Assembly: GCA_024234325.1 (NCBI GenBank)
Contig: JACKOJ010000002.1
Coordinates: 186,001 to 250,000, forward strand
DNA: 64,000 nucleotides
DNA from: Pseudomonadales bacterium
GTDB taxonomy: Bacteria; Pseudomonadota; Gammaproteobacteria; Pseudomonadales; Pseudohongiellaceae
Reading direction: 5' to 3'
The position numbers were made by a program, and so were the translations under genes. The notes under the pieces were generated by a model that saw only the letters and a list, made by a program, of their open reading frames with translations, ran no database searches and was not told the DNA's origin. Shown here in pieces: positions 17,516 through 26,013 of the stretch; within the stretch, counting starts at the first letter, position 1, and every line of letters starts with the position of its first letter.

Positions 17516-19542
17516 AGACCTTCCATTTGCATCAACCACACGGTCGCCAGCGGCGGCACGGTCACACTGATGGACCAGGGCCTGCCGTTCCAGGCGAGGG
17601 CTTCGGCGTGTGCACCACCGCAGTTCCCCGCCCCGCTGCCTCCGTAGAATGCACTGTCTGTGTTAAGTAATTCCCGGTAATACCCACCCTCGGGTACACC
17701 GACGCGATAATGGGTGTGCAGGGTGGGCGTCAGATTCACCAGCGCGATCACCACTCCCCTGCTCTCGCCTGGCACACGGCGCAGAAAGGCAAAGATGGAA
17801 TGCCCGTGGGCATCCGCATCGATCCACTCGAAAGTCTCGGGATTGCGCTCCGCCGCGTACAGGGCGGGATGCTGCAGCCCCAGGTGGTTGAGATCGCGCA
17901 CCAGGCGCTGCATGCCCTGGTGCGGCGCGTGGTCGAGCAACTGCCAGTCCAGCGCCTGATCGTGGTTCCACTCGCCGCGCTGGGCAAACTCGTCGCCCAT
18001 GAACAGCAGTTTCTTGCCCGGGTGCGCCCACATGAAACCGTAGTAGGCGCGCAGATTGGCGAACTTCTGCCAGTCATCCCCCGGCATCTTCTCCAGCAGT
18101 GCCCGTTTGCCGTGCACCACCTCGTCGTGGCTGAGCGGCAGGATGAAATTTTCGGAGAAGGCGTAGAGCAGGCCGAAGGTCATGTCGGAGTGATGGTATT
18201 TGCGGTGGATCGGATCGCGCGCCATATAGCGCAGCGTGTCGTTCATCCAGCCCAGGTTCCATTTGAAACCAAAGCCCAGGCCACCGCTGCTGGTGAAGTC
18301 CGTCACCCCCGGCCAGGCCGTGGATTCTTCGGCGATCATCGCCACGCCCGGAAAATTGCGATACACGCGCTCGTTGACCTGGCGCAGCAGATGAATCGCC
18401 TCCAGGTTCTCGATGCCGCCGTAGTGGTTGGGCAGCCACTCCCCTTCCTTGCGGCTGTAATTCAGGTAGAGCATGGAGGCCACGGCGTCGAAACGCAGGC
18501 CGTCCACGTGGAATTCATCCAGCCAGTAGATGGCATTGCTGAGCAGATAGCTCAGTACCTCGGCGCGGCCGTAGTTGTAGATCAGCGTATTCCAGTCCGG
18601 GTGGTAGCCCTGGCGCGGATCGGCGTGCTCATACAGGCAGGTGCCGTCGAACTGCGCCAGACCGTGTTCGTCGGACGGGAAATGTGCGGGCACCCAGTCC
18701 AGCAGCACCCCCAGACCCGCCTGGTGCGCCGTGTCGATGAGGTAGCGGAACTCGTCCGGACTGCCGAAACGGCGCGTGGGCGCGTACAGACCAATGGGCT
18801 GATAACCCCAGGAGCCGTCGAAGGGAAACTCGCTCATGGGCATCAATTGCAGATGCGTAAAGCCCATGTCTTTGGCATAGCTGACCAGTTGATCGGCCAG
18901 CTCGTGATAGCTGAGAAAGCCGTTGTCGTGCCAGTGGCGGCGCCAGGACCCTGCATGCACCTCGTAAATCTGCATGGGGCTGTGATGCAGCGGCGTGTCG
19001 GCCCGGTGCTGCATCCACTCCTCGTCGCCCCACGCATAGCTTTCACGGGCTGGCACCATGGACGCGGTGTCGGGGCGAAGCTGACTGGCGCGCCCGTAAG
19101 GGTCGGCCTTCCAGGGCAACACCCGGCCATCGGCACTGGTGATCTGGTACTTGTAATGCAGGCCATCTGCCAGCGCCGGGACAAACAGCTCCCACACCCC
19201 GAAACCGGCATGGCAGCGCATGGGATGGCTGTCCGGATTCCAGTGATTGAAGTCGCCGACCACCGAAACCTGACGCGCGGACGGTGCCCACACCGCAAAC
19301 AGCACGCCGTCCACTCCGTCGTGACACACATGGTTGGCGCCCATGAAGCGATAGGCACGCTCCTGTTCACCACGGCTGAAGAGGTAGAGATCCTCCTGCT
19401 GCAGCAGCCAGGGCATCTGCGTAAGGGCCGTCGGCGCGGCAGGCGGCGCGGTCTTGCGGGTTCGCGCTGTGCTTGTCGTGGTCTTCTTCGTGGTCTTTCT
19501 GGTCGTCGTCGCGCGGGTGCGACCACCGCTGCCTGTCGTCAT
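17512..19542 (-). CDS. glgB: 1,4-alpha-glucan branching enzyme GlgB (short form with basic Thr-rich tail)
   Basis: GH13 transglycosylase that introduces alpha-1,6 branches. The CBM48 domain (AVWAPSARQVSVVGDFNHWN) precedes the barrel with catalytic Asp in GLRFDAVAS, Glu in IAEESTAWPGV and Asp in LSHDEVVHGK. At 676 residues it lacks the roughly 100-residue N1 domain of E. coli GlgB. In its place the first ~40 residues are a threonine/arginine/lysine-rich low-complexity tail (RKTTKKTTTSTARTRKT). The ATG overlaps the malQ stop (ATGA), with AAAGGA upstream. The tail resembles that of GlgP in this operon. Confidence 0.94.
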   Translation of the reverse strand: MTTGSGGRTRATTTRKTTKKTTTSTARTRKTAPPAAPTALTQMPWLLQQEDLYLFSRGEQERAYRFMGANHVCHDGVDGVLFAVWAPSARQVSVVGDFNHWNPDSHPMRCHAGFGVWELFVPALADGLHYKYQITSADGRVLPWKADPYGRASQLRPDTASMVPARESYAWGDEEWMQHRADTPLHHSPMQIYEVHAGSWRRHWHDNGFLSYHELADQLVSYAKDMGFTHLQLMPMSEFPFDGSWGYQPIGLYAPTRRFGSPDEFRYLIDTAHQAGLGVLLDWVPAHFPSDEHGLAQFDGTCLYEHADPRQGYHPDWNTLIYNYGRAEVLSYLLSNAIYWLDEFHVDGLRFDAVASMLYLNYSRKEGEWLPNHYGGIENLEAIHLLRQVNERVYRNFPGVAMIAEESTAWPGVTDFTSSGGLGFGFKWNLGWMNDTLRYMARDPIHRKYHHSDMTFGLLYAFSENFILPLSHDEVVHGKRALLEKMPGDDWQKFANLRAYYGFMWAHPGKKLLFMGDEFAQRGEWNHDQALDWQLLDHAPHQGMQRLVRDLNHLGLQHPALYAAERNPETFEWIDADAHGHSIFAFLRRVPGESRGVVIALVNLTPTLHTHYRVGVPEGGYYRELLNTDSAFYGGSGAGNCGGAHAEALAWNGRPWSISVTVPPLATVWLMQMEGL

Positions 19543-21758
19543 GACAATGTCCTTTCTTCCTGTATTCCCGCGAGCAGGCGCAAGCCGGACTCAGAGGCAA
19601 TGAGTGTCTGTGTGGAGGCTGGCAGGCGCCGCCGCCAGTTCGGGTATTCGCTGCTGGTGCCGGGAATGTTCACCGGAGACTCCAGCAGCACAAGGTCTTC
19701 AAGCTGGACCGACAGCAACTGGGAACTGCTGCGGGCGCAGCAGCGGAATATCGCCGCACACAATAGCAGATCGAACGGGCGCCCTTCACTGTCTCCCTGC
19801 CACTGCGCAGGCAGCAGCCATTGGTCGCCCAGCCAGTGCAGTACCTGCTGCTTCTCGCCCTGGCGATCACGAATCTGCTGATGCAGGCTGTCCTCGTCGC
19901 GGATCAGCCCCAGCTCGAAGCGCAGGCGCAGGTCGCTGGCGTTCCACCACGCGGCCAGGGTCGGCACGTCGTGGTTGGCCACCATGGTCAGAGCCTTGGG
20001 GTTGTAGTGCTCCGGCCTCTTGAAGTTATAACCATCGTATTTTTCAAAATAAAACAATATATTGGAGAATATAGCTGATGTACTTATGTAAGTTCTGACT
20101 TCGGGCGGAACCACGCCCAGATCCTCTCCGATCACCACGCAGCGCGCCCGCACGCTCTCCAGGCGCAGAATGGCAAACATCTCGTCCACGGGGTAATGCA
20201 CATAGGCCCCGATGCCCCGTCCGGTGTGACGCGGACACCACCACAGACGCATCAGCGCCATCACGTGGTCGATGCGCAGGGCGCCGCAATGGGCCATATT
20301 TGCCCGTAGCAGGTCGATATAGTGGCTGTATCCACTGGCCCGCAATGCATTCGGATCCATCGGTGGCAGGCCCCAGTTCTGGCCCTGGGGCGCCAGCGGA
20401 TCGGGTGGCGCGCCAATGCTCGCCAGGGTGCGGAACAGAGAGTCGTTCAGGCTGACCTCGGCCCCGCTGCCATCGCCCCCCACGGCCAGGTCGCGAATCA
20501 GGCCAATGCGCATGCCCAGCTCGCGGGCCAGTTGCTGACAGGCCTCCAGTTGAGACTCCGCCAGCCACTGGGTGTAGAGGGTAAAACGCGGATCGCTCTC
20601 GTCCGGCGCCTCACCTGACTTGCGCAGGCGGGCAGCCTCGAAATCCGCGAAGGCGCCAAGACTCGGCCCCTGGCTCTTCACATAGGCCTTGAAGGCCCGC
20701 GCCCGGGCGGTATTGGGTGTCAGATGCTCGCGCACAAAGCAGGCAAACATCTGCAACAGCACCTCACGCTTGAGGGCCGAGACCTCGGCGTAGTCGATCT
20801 GCCCGCCCTGATGCTGGCGTGCGAGACGATCGGCAAACGCGGCACTCGCCACCAGGGCCTGCAGAGCGGGGTTGTCGCGAAACTCCGGCTCCGCCGTCAC
20901 ATCGATATACAGCGGATTCAGGCGCCGCCGATCACTGGGGCTGTAGGGGCTGCAGTGCTCCGGCGCGTCGAGATCGAGTGCATGCAGGGGGTTCAGCACC
21001 AGAAAGCTGGCGCCCTGTGCTGCCGCCTGCTGCACGACTGCGCGCAGGTCGGCAAAGTCGCCAATGCCCCAGTTGCTGTCCGAGCGCAGCGTGTACAACT
21101 GCACGGAGAAACCCCACAGGCGCTGGCCGGAAAGCGCCCAGTCCGGCTCGAAGGCGCGTCCCGGCGCCACGATCAGGGTTGCTTCCGGAGTCGGCGCTTC
21201 GACAACAGCCCTGGCATCGGCCAGACAGCGCAGGCTCAGGCGATGGTAGCCGAGCGGCAGAATTCCGTTATGAAAGGGAGCAAAGGGCAGCTCCCGGGCA
21301 CTGAATTCCCCGCTGCTCAGGGTGGCATGGTCGGATTCGCGCAGATGGGCCGGCACGAAATCCTGCTGGTAGTGTTCGCCGCCCTCGCAGTGGATTTCCC
21401 ACTGCCAGGGATATTCCAGCAGCGACACCGGCAGGCGCAGGCAGACCGTGTCGCGCCCGCCCGGGGTCAATACCGACGCCACCGGCAGGGGTGCCTGCCA
21501 CTGCGCTGCAATCGTGTCCTCAAGGCAGGCCTGCAGCTTCGCCGGGTCCACCCGCTTCGCACTCAGCAGATCCAGCCCCTTGAACTGCAGAATATCCACG
21601 CGGTCGCTGAAGGGAATCTGCGCCACATTGCCGCTGTATTCGATGTATTCGCGAGCCACCCCGTGCAGATACAGCAGATGTTCCAATGCCCCCCGCTCCG
21701 CCTCTGACACGGCAGCGCAGGCACTGAGGAAATCGGCGTAATCAGGCAAGGCTGCCAT
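19539..21758 (-). CDS. malQ: 4-alpha-glucanotransferase (amylomaltase)
   Basis: GH77 enzyme that disproportionates maltodextrins and releases glucose. The catalytic Asp lies in RIDHVMAL, the acid/base Glu in VIGEDLG and the third acid in ANHDVPTLAAWW. The N-terminal extension (about 140 residues before the first barrel strand) is like that of E. coli MalQ. The start is the ATG at 21758 (MAALPDYADF), preceded by AGGAG-CCACC; this overlaps the end of glk by 17 bases. Longer readings of the frame run antisense-like through glk and are rejected. 739 residues. Glucose released here can be taken up directly by the adjacent glucokinase. Confidence 0.93.
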   Translation of the reverse strand: MAALPDYADFLSACAAVSEAERGALEHLLYLHGVAREYIEYSGNVAQIPFSDRVDILQFKGLDLLSAKRVDPAKLQACLEDTIAAQWQAPLPVASVLTPGGRDTVCLRLPVSLLEYPWQWEIHCEGGEHYQQDFVPAHLRESDHATLSSGEFSARELPFAPFHNGILPLGYHRLSLRCLADARAVVEAPTPEATLIVAPGRAFEPDWALSGQRLWGFSVQLYTLRSDSNWGIGDFADLRAVVQQAAAQGASFLVLNPLHALDLDAPEHCSPYSPSDRRRLNPLYIDVTAEPEFRDNPALQALVASAAFADRLARQHQGGQIDYAEVSALKREVLLQMFACFVREHLTPNTARARAFKAYVKSQGPSLGAFADFEAARLRKSGEAPDESDPRFTLYTQWLAESQLEACQQLARELGMRIGLIRDLAVGGDGSGAEVSLNDSLFRTLASIGAPPDPLAPQGQNWGLPPMDPNALRASGYSHYIDLLRANMAHCGALRIDHVMALMRLWWCPRHTGRGIGAYVHYPVDEMFAILRLESVRARCVVIGEDLGVVPPEVRTYISTSAIFSNILFYFEKYDGYNFKRPEHYNPKALTMVANHDVPTLAAWWNASDLRLRFELGLIRDEDSLHQQIRDRQGEKQQVLHWLGDQWLLPAQWQGDSEGRPFDLLLCAAIFRCCARSSSQLLSVQLEDLVLLESPVNIPGTSSEYPNWRRRLPASTQTLIASESGLRLLAGIQEERTLS

Positions 21759-22767
21759 GGTGGCTCCTGCTGTGAATTGTGCTGTAGTGGGTTCTGCTGT
21801 AGGCGGCGCAGCCAAGCAGACCGGGATAGGGAGCGGTGATGCGGGCCACCGGCACCTGGCGGCACCACTCACTGAACGGGCCCTTGTCGTTGAAACGGGC
21901 GCAGAAGAGGCTCGTGTCGAAGAGCCGATCCATTTTTTCCAATATTGCACCTGAGAGATAAAAGCCCGACAGGCTGCCCATGGACAGCGCGATGTCGCCA
22001 CACACGGAGCCAAGAATGCCCACGAAGTCGCGCACCGTCTGTTCACACAGGGCATCCCCTGCCAGCGCCCCCGCCACAATCGCCGGGGCGGCGAGTTCGC
22101 GCGCTTCCCCCAGCAGACAGGCGTTGGCCCAATACAGATTTGCAAGGCCCGGGCCAGAAAGCAGGTGTTCCACCGAAACCCGCGGAATTCGCTGCCAGAG
22201 CTGCTTCAGCAAGGCCAGTTCGTGCTCCGTCACCGGCCCGAAACTGACGTGCCCCGGCTCGGATTCCACCACGATCCCTGCCGGCAACAGGCTGGCACCG
22301 CCAAAGCCTGTGCCGGGGCCGACCACCGTGCGGGTGTAGTGCGCCTCTGGCGCGTCGGCCACCGCTGCGCCACCGCTCTGCACAGGCTTCACCTGCCCAG
22401 GCAACAGCCCGGACAGACACCAGGCCTGGGCGGAAAAGTCGTTCAGTACCGCCACTGGAATGCCCAGGGAATCCGCCAGAGCGCGACGGCTGAACTGCCA
22501 CGGCGAATTGGTCATGCAAATGAGATCATCGTGCACCGATGCGGCGATTGCAAAACAGGCGCTGACTGCTTTCGGGGCACCCTGCGCGGAAAGCCTGTCA
22601 AAATAGGCCTTCACCGCCTCTTCAAATTGCTCATATTCGGCGCACGCAAAGGACTCGACGCACCGTAATGAGGCATCGTCGTTCGTCACCCAGGCAAAGC
22701 GGGCGTTGGTGCCCCCGACATCGGCCAGTACGTGGCAGATGGCCTGTTCCCCCTGCGTTGCCGTCAT
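21742..22767 (-). CDS. glk: Glucokinase
   Basis: ATP-dependent glucose kinase of the proteobacterial Glk family (341 aa). The N-terminal phosphate loop reads LADVGGTNARFA. LNDFSAQA contains the catalytic Asp region, and GPGTGFGGA plus EPGHVSFGP are family signatures. The ATG at 22767 overlaps the eda stop (ATGA). It forms glucose-6-phosphate for the zwf product and accepts glucose from MalQ, so its position between the Entner-Doudoroff and glycogen halves of the operon makes metabolic sense. The C-terminal tail after YPGLLGCAAYS is a little longer than in E. coli. Confidence 0.95.
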   Translation of the reverse strand: MTATQGEQAICHVLADVGGTNARFAWVTNDDASLRCVESFACAEYEQFEEAVKAYFDRLSAQGAPKAVSACFAIAASVHDDLICMTNSPWQFSRRALADSLGIPVAVLNDFSAQAWCLSGLLPGQVKPVQSGGAAVADAPEAHYTRTVVGPGTGFGGASLLPAGIVVESEPGHVSFGPVTEHELALLKQLWQRIPRVSVEHLLSGPGLANLYWANACLLGEARELAAPAIVAGALAGDALCEQTVRDFVGILGSVCGDIALSMGSLSGFYLSGAILEKMDRLFDTSLFCARFNDKGPFSEWCRQVPVARITAPYPGLLGCAAYSRTHYSTIHSRSHHGSLA

Positions 22768-23396
22768 GCCAGTTGCGCCCCGCTCATGCACTCGCGGGAA
22801 AGCTCCTCAATGCGTGCCCAGTTCTGCGCGCGGATCAGCGCAGGGTCGACCATCCACGAACCGCCGATGCACAGCACATTGGGCAGCGCGAGATAGTCGC
22901 GGTAATTGTGCGGGCCGATGCCCCCCGTGGGGCAGAACTCGACGCCGGAAAACGGCGACGCCAATGCCTTGAGCAACGGGACGCCACCAACGGCCTCGGC
23001 GGGAAAGAGCTTGAAGCACTGGTGCCCGCACTCGCTGCCCTGAATGATCTCCGAGGGCGTGCTGACACCGGGCAGAAAATCCAGCCCCAGCTCGCTGGCT
23101 GCCTGGGAAAGCGCCGGGCTGAAGCCCGGGCTGACCGCGAAATCGACCCCAGCCGTGGCGACTTTCTCCATATCCAGCACACTGCGCACTGTGCCCGCCG
23201 CGACGCAGAATTCCGGCCGCTCACGCTTCACGGTACGAATGGCATCCAGCGCTGCCGCCGTGCGCAGCGTGATCTCCACGGCATGAATGCCGCCAGCCGC
23301 CAGCGCGTCGCAGACCGACAGCGCCTCCTCTTCGGACTGCACGATCAGCACCGGCATGATGCGGACCTTCAATAACTGTTGTCGCAATGATTCCAT
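22764..23396 (-). CDS. eda: 2-keto-3-deoxy-6-phosphogluconate aldolase
   Basis: Class I aldolase that splits KDPG to pyruvate and glyceraldehyde-3-phosphate, the last step of the Entner-Doudoroff pathway. The Schiff-base lysine is in CFKLFPAE and the general-base Glu in VEITLR. FCPTGGIGP is the phosphate-binding segment. 210 residues, normal for the family. The ATG at 23396 has GGGGAG upstream; the frame stays open further but without family similarity. It follows edd by 52 bases and overlaps glk. Confidence 0.95.
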   Translation of the reverse strand: MESLRQQLLKVRIMPVLIVQSEEEALSVCDALAAGGIHAVEITLRTAAALDAIRTVKRERPEFCVAAGTVRSVLDMEKVATAGVDFAVSPGFSPALSQAASELGLDFLPGVSTPSEIIQGSECGHQCFKLFPAEAVGGVPLLKALASPFSGVEFCPTGGIGPHNYRDYLALPNVLCIGGSWMVDPALIRAQNWARIEELSRECMSGAQLA

Positions 23397-23448
23397 AACG
23401 GCTCCCCTGCCCCGATTGGCACGCCCACTGACGCACCCGGGCGCATCT

Positions 23449-25269
23449 TCAGAAACTGGTGGCCCCCGCCTTCGCGGAGGTGCTGACATGCCGGAAGCTG
23501 TCAAACAGGCCGCGCCCGAGGGTACTGTGGAACTGCACGGTGTCGGCGTCAAGCGACGGCATTTCCGGCAGGCGCGCAGCAAACTCCGCCTCGCTCAACT
23601 GCACGTTCAGCGTGCCCGCGTCGGCATCCAGGCTCAGCACATCGCCATCGCGCAGGCGCGCCAGCGGCCCGCTGTCCAGCGCCTCCGGGCTCATGTGAAT
23701 GGCGGCGGGCACCTTGCCGGAGGCACCGGACATACGCCCGTCCGTCACCAGCGCCACCCTAAAGCCCTTGTCCTGCAGCACGCCCAGATGGGGCGTCAAC
23801 TGATGCAGCTCCGGCATGCCATTGGCCCGCGGCCCCTGGAAGCGCACCACGGCGATGAAGTCGCGCTCGTAGCCGCCGCCCTTGAGCGCCTTCACCAGTT
23901 CATCCTGATCGTTGAAGATCACGCAGGGCGCCGTCACCTGACGATGTTCCCTCTTCACGGCGGAGGTCTTGATGATGCCCTCGCCCAAGTTGCCCGTCAG
24001 CAGGCGAATGCCACCCTCACTGTCGAAGGGCGCGGATGCCGGGCTCAGCACATCCGGCAATGCCGAAGTGCCAGGCGCGTCCTGCCACTGCAGCACACCC
24101 GCCGCGTCGAGCACCGGGGCCTTCAGCATCGGTGCCAGCCCCTTGCCCATCAGGCTCTCGACGTCTTCATTGAGCAGGCCAGCCGAGTGCAGTTCCCGCA
24201 CCAGAAAGCCCATGCCACCAGCCTGCTGAAAGGCATTCACGTCAGCCTCGCCGTTGGGATAGACCCGCGCCAGCAGCGGTACCACGCGGGAGAGACGATC
24301 GAAGTCTTCCCAGGTCAGCACCAGCCCCGCGGCCTTGGCAATCGCCACCAGATGCAGGGTGTGGTTGGTCGAGCCGCCCGTGGCCAGCAGGCCGACCAGC
24401 GCATTGACCAGGCTCTCTTCTTTGACCATGGCGCTGAGTGGCAAATGCGCCCCGGCGACATCCGCCGCCGCAATCACCCGCAACACGGTTTCGCGGATCA
24501 GCGCCTGGCGCAGCGGATCGTCGGGGTTGATGAAGGAGGAACCGGGCAACTGCACGCCCAGCAGCTCCATCAGCACCTGATTGCTGTTGGCAGTGCCGTA
24601 GAAGGTACAGGTGCCCGGGCTGTGGTAGGACGCCGACTCGGCCGCCAGCAGCTCCTCCTTGCTGGCCAGCCCCTGCGCGTAACGCTGGCGCACCGCCGCC
24701 TTCTCCTTGTTGGGAATGCCGGAAGCCATCGGCCCCGCCGGAATGAAGCCCGCCGGCAGATGCCCGAACTGCAGGGCGCCGATCATCATGCCGGGGACGA
24801 TCTTGTCGCAGACGCCCAGGCAGAGCACCCCGTCGAAGAGGTTGTGGCTGAGACTGACCGCCGTGGCCATGGCAATCAGGTCACGGCTGAACAGGCTCAG
24901 CTCCATGCCCGCCTGCCCCTGGGTGACGCCGTCGCACATGGCCGGCACGCCACCGGCCACCTGGGCGCTGGAGCCAACGCCCCGCGCCACCTCCTTGATG
25001 AAATCGGGGTAATGCTGCAGCGGCTGGTGGGCCGAGAGCATGTCGTTATAGGCTGTCACAATGCCCAGGTTGGCGCTCTGCATCAGGCGTATGGCCTGTT
25101 TGTCCGGCTCGCCGCAGGCCGCAAAACCGTGGGCCAGGTTGCCGCAGGAGAGCTTGCGCCGGGGCGGCAGCTCCTCGCGCGTCCGCTGCATGCGTCGCAG
25201 ATAGAGCCTGCGCGACTCGACGCTGCGGCGGCGAATGGATTCGGTGACTTCGGCAACGACGGAATGCAT
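23449..25269 (-). CDS. edd: 6-phosphogluconate dehydratase
   Basis: Iron-sulfur dehydratase of the IlvD/Edd family (606 aa) converting 6-phosphogluconate to KDPG. The three cluster-ligand cysteine segments are visible as VPAMCDGVTQG, CLGVCDKI and GTCTFYGTANS. VTDGRMSGASGKVPAAIH near the C-terminus is a family signature. GAGGAG stands before the ATG. It lies 24 bases after pgl and upstream of eda in a zwf-pgl-edd-eda order, which supplies the complete glucose-6-phosphate to pyruvate route. Confidence 0.96.
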   Translation of the reverse strand: MHSVVAEVTESIRRRSVESRRLYLRRMQRTREELPPRRKLSCGNLAHGFAACGEPDKQAIRLMQSANLGIVTAYNDMLSAHQPLQHYPDFIKEVARGVGSSAQVAGGVPAMCDGVTQGQAGMELSLFSRDLIAMATAVSLSHNLFDGVLCLGVCDKIVPGMMIGALQFGHLPAGFIPAGPMASGIPNKEKAAVRQRYAQGLASKEELLAAESASYHSPGTCTFYGTANSNQVLMELLGVQLPGSSFINPDDPLRQALIRETVLRVIAAADVAGAHLPLSAMVKEESLVNALVGLLATGGSTNHTLHLVAIAKAAGLVLTWEDFDRLSRVVPLLARVYPNGEADVNAFQQAGGMGFLVRELHSAGLLNEDVESLMGKGLAPMLKAPVLDAAGVLQWQDAPGTSALPDVLSPASAPFDSEGGIRLLTGNLGEGIIKTSAVKREHRQVTAPCVIFNDQDELVKALKGGGYERDFIAVVRFQGPRANGMPELHQLTPHLGVLQDKGFRVALVTDGRMSGASGKVPAAIHMSPEALDSGPLARLRDGDVLSLDADAGTLNVQLSEAEFAARLPEMPSLDADTVQFHSTLGRGLFDSFRHVSTSAKAGATSF

Positions 25270-25293
25270 GGCAAACTCCTCAGGGCCCGCGGT

Positions 25294-26010
25294 TCATGAC
25301 TCAGCGCTTGCGGCGCGCTCGGCGTAATAGATTTCCAGCAATACGCGGCTCTGGTGCAGCACAGCCCGCACGGGCAGGCCCTGCACAGGCCCCGGCGCCA
25401 TCGCCACCTCCAGCACCGTCAGTTTCTTCTGGCCGACGATGTGCAGATAGAGCTGACGTGCGCCCAGCAGGGTCTGCAGGCTCAGGGTCATGCGATCATG
25501 CGGGGCACTGGGGGGACGCACGCCGCAGCAGACCCGCTCGACCGAATTCAGCGCCTCGTCCAGGCCCTCGCCAGCGGGGAAGAAGGAGGCGGTATGCCCG
25601 TCCTCCCCCATGCCCAGCACCACCACATCCAGCGGCAACACCTTCATGTTCAGCCGCGCCTCCACATCCAGCACCGCCAGAAAGGGATCGCTGGTGTCGT
25701 TCTTCAGGCCCACAAAGCGCGCCTTCGCCGCCTTGTTCTGCAAGAGATGGCGGCGCACAAGGGCGGCATTGGAATCCGCGTGATTCTCCGGTACCCAGCG
25801 CTCATCGACGAGCGTCACCACCACCTTCGACCAGGCGATGTCCTTGACGGACAGCGCACGAAACAGGCCCACCGGCGTGCTGCCGCCGGACACCGCCATG
25901 GCGGCCCGGCCATGCTGATCGATCGCAGACTGCAGATCGTCGGCAATCGCCGTCGCAAGCTCTGCCACCAGCGCGCTGTCGTCCTCAAAGCGGTGCAACA
26001 TCCAGGTCAT
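25294..26010 (-). CDS. pgl: 6-phosphogluconolactonase
   Basis: 238-residue DevB/SOL-type lactonase hydrolysing 6-phosphogluconolactone. The sugar-phosphate isomerase-like fold is indicated by AVSGGSTPVGLFRAL near the N-terminus, VTLVDERWVP and VVLGMGEDGHTASFFPAG. It starts three bases after the zwf stop with an AGGAGTAG sequence that overlaps that stop, so translation is probably coupled. Confidence 0.95.
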   Translation of the reverse strand: MTWMLHRFEDDSALVAELATAIADDLQSAIDQHGRAAMAVSGGSTPVGLFRALSVKDIAWSKVVVTLVDERWVPENHADSNAALVRRHLLQNKAAKARFVGLKNDTSDPFLAVLDVEARLNMKVLPLDVVVLGMGEDGHTASFFPAGEGLDEALNSVERVCCGVRPPSAPHDRMTLSLQTLLGARQLYLHIVGQKKLTVLEVAMAPGPVQGLPVRAVLHQSRVLLEIYYAERAASAES

Positions 26011-26013
26011 GCC

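Noticed and set aside
21759..22145. Extension of malQ to an 868-residue protein
   Set aside because: It runs through glk in another frame without similarity to MalQ. The ATG at 21758 has AGGAG and the family start.
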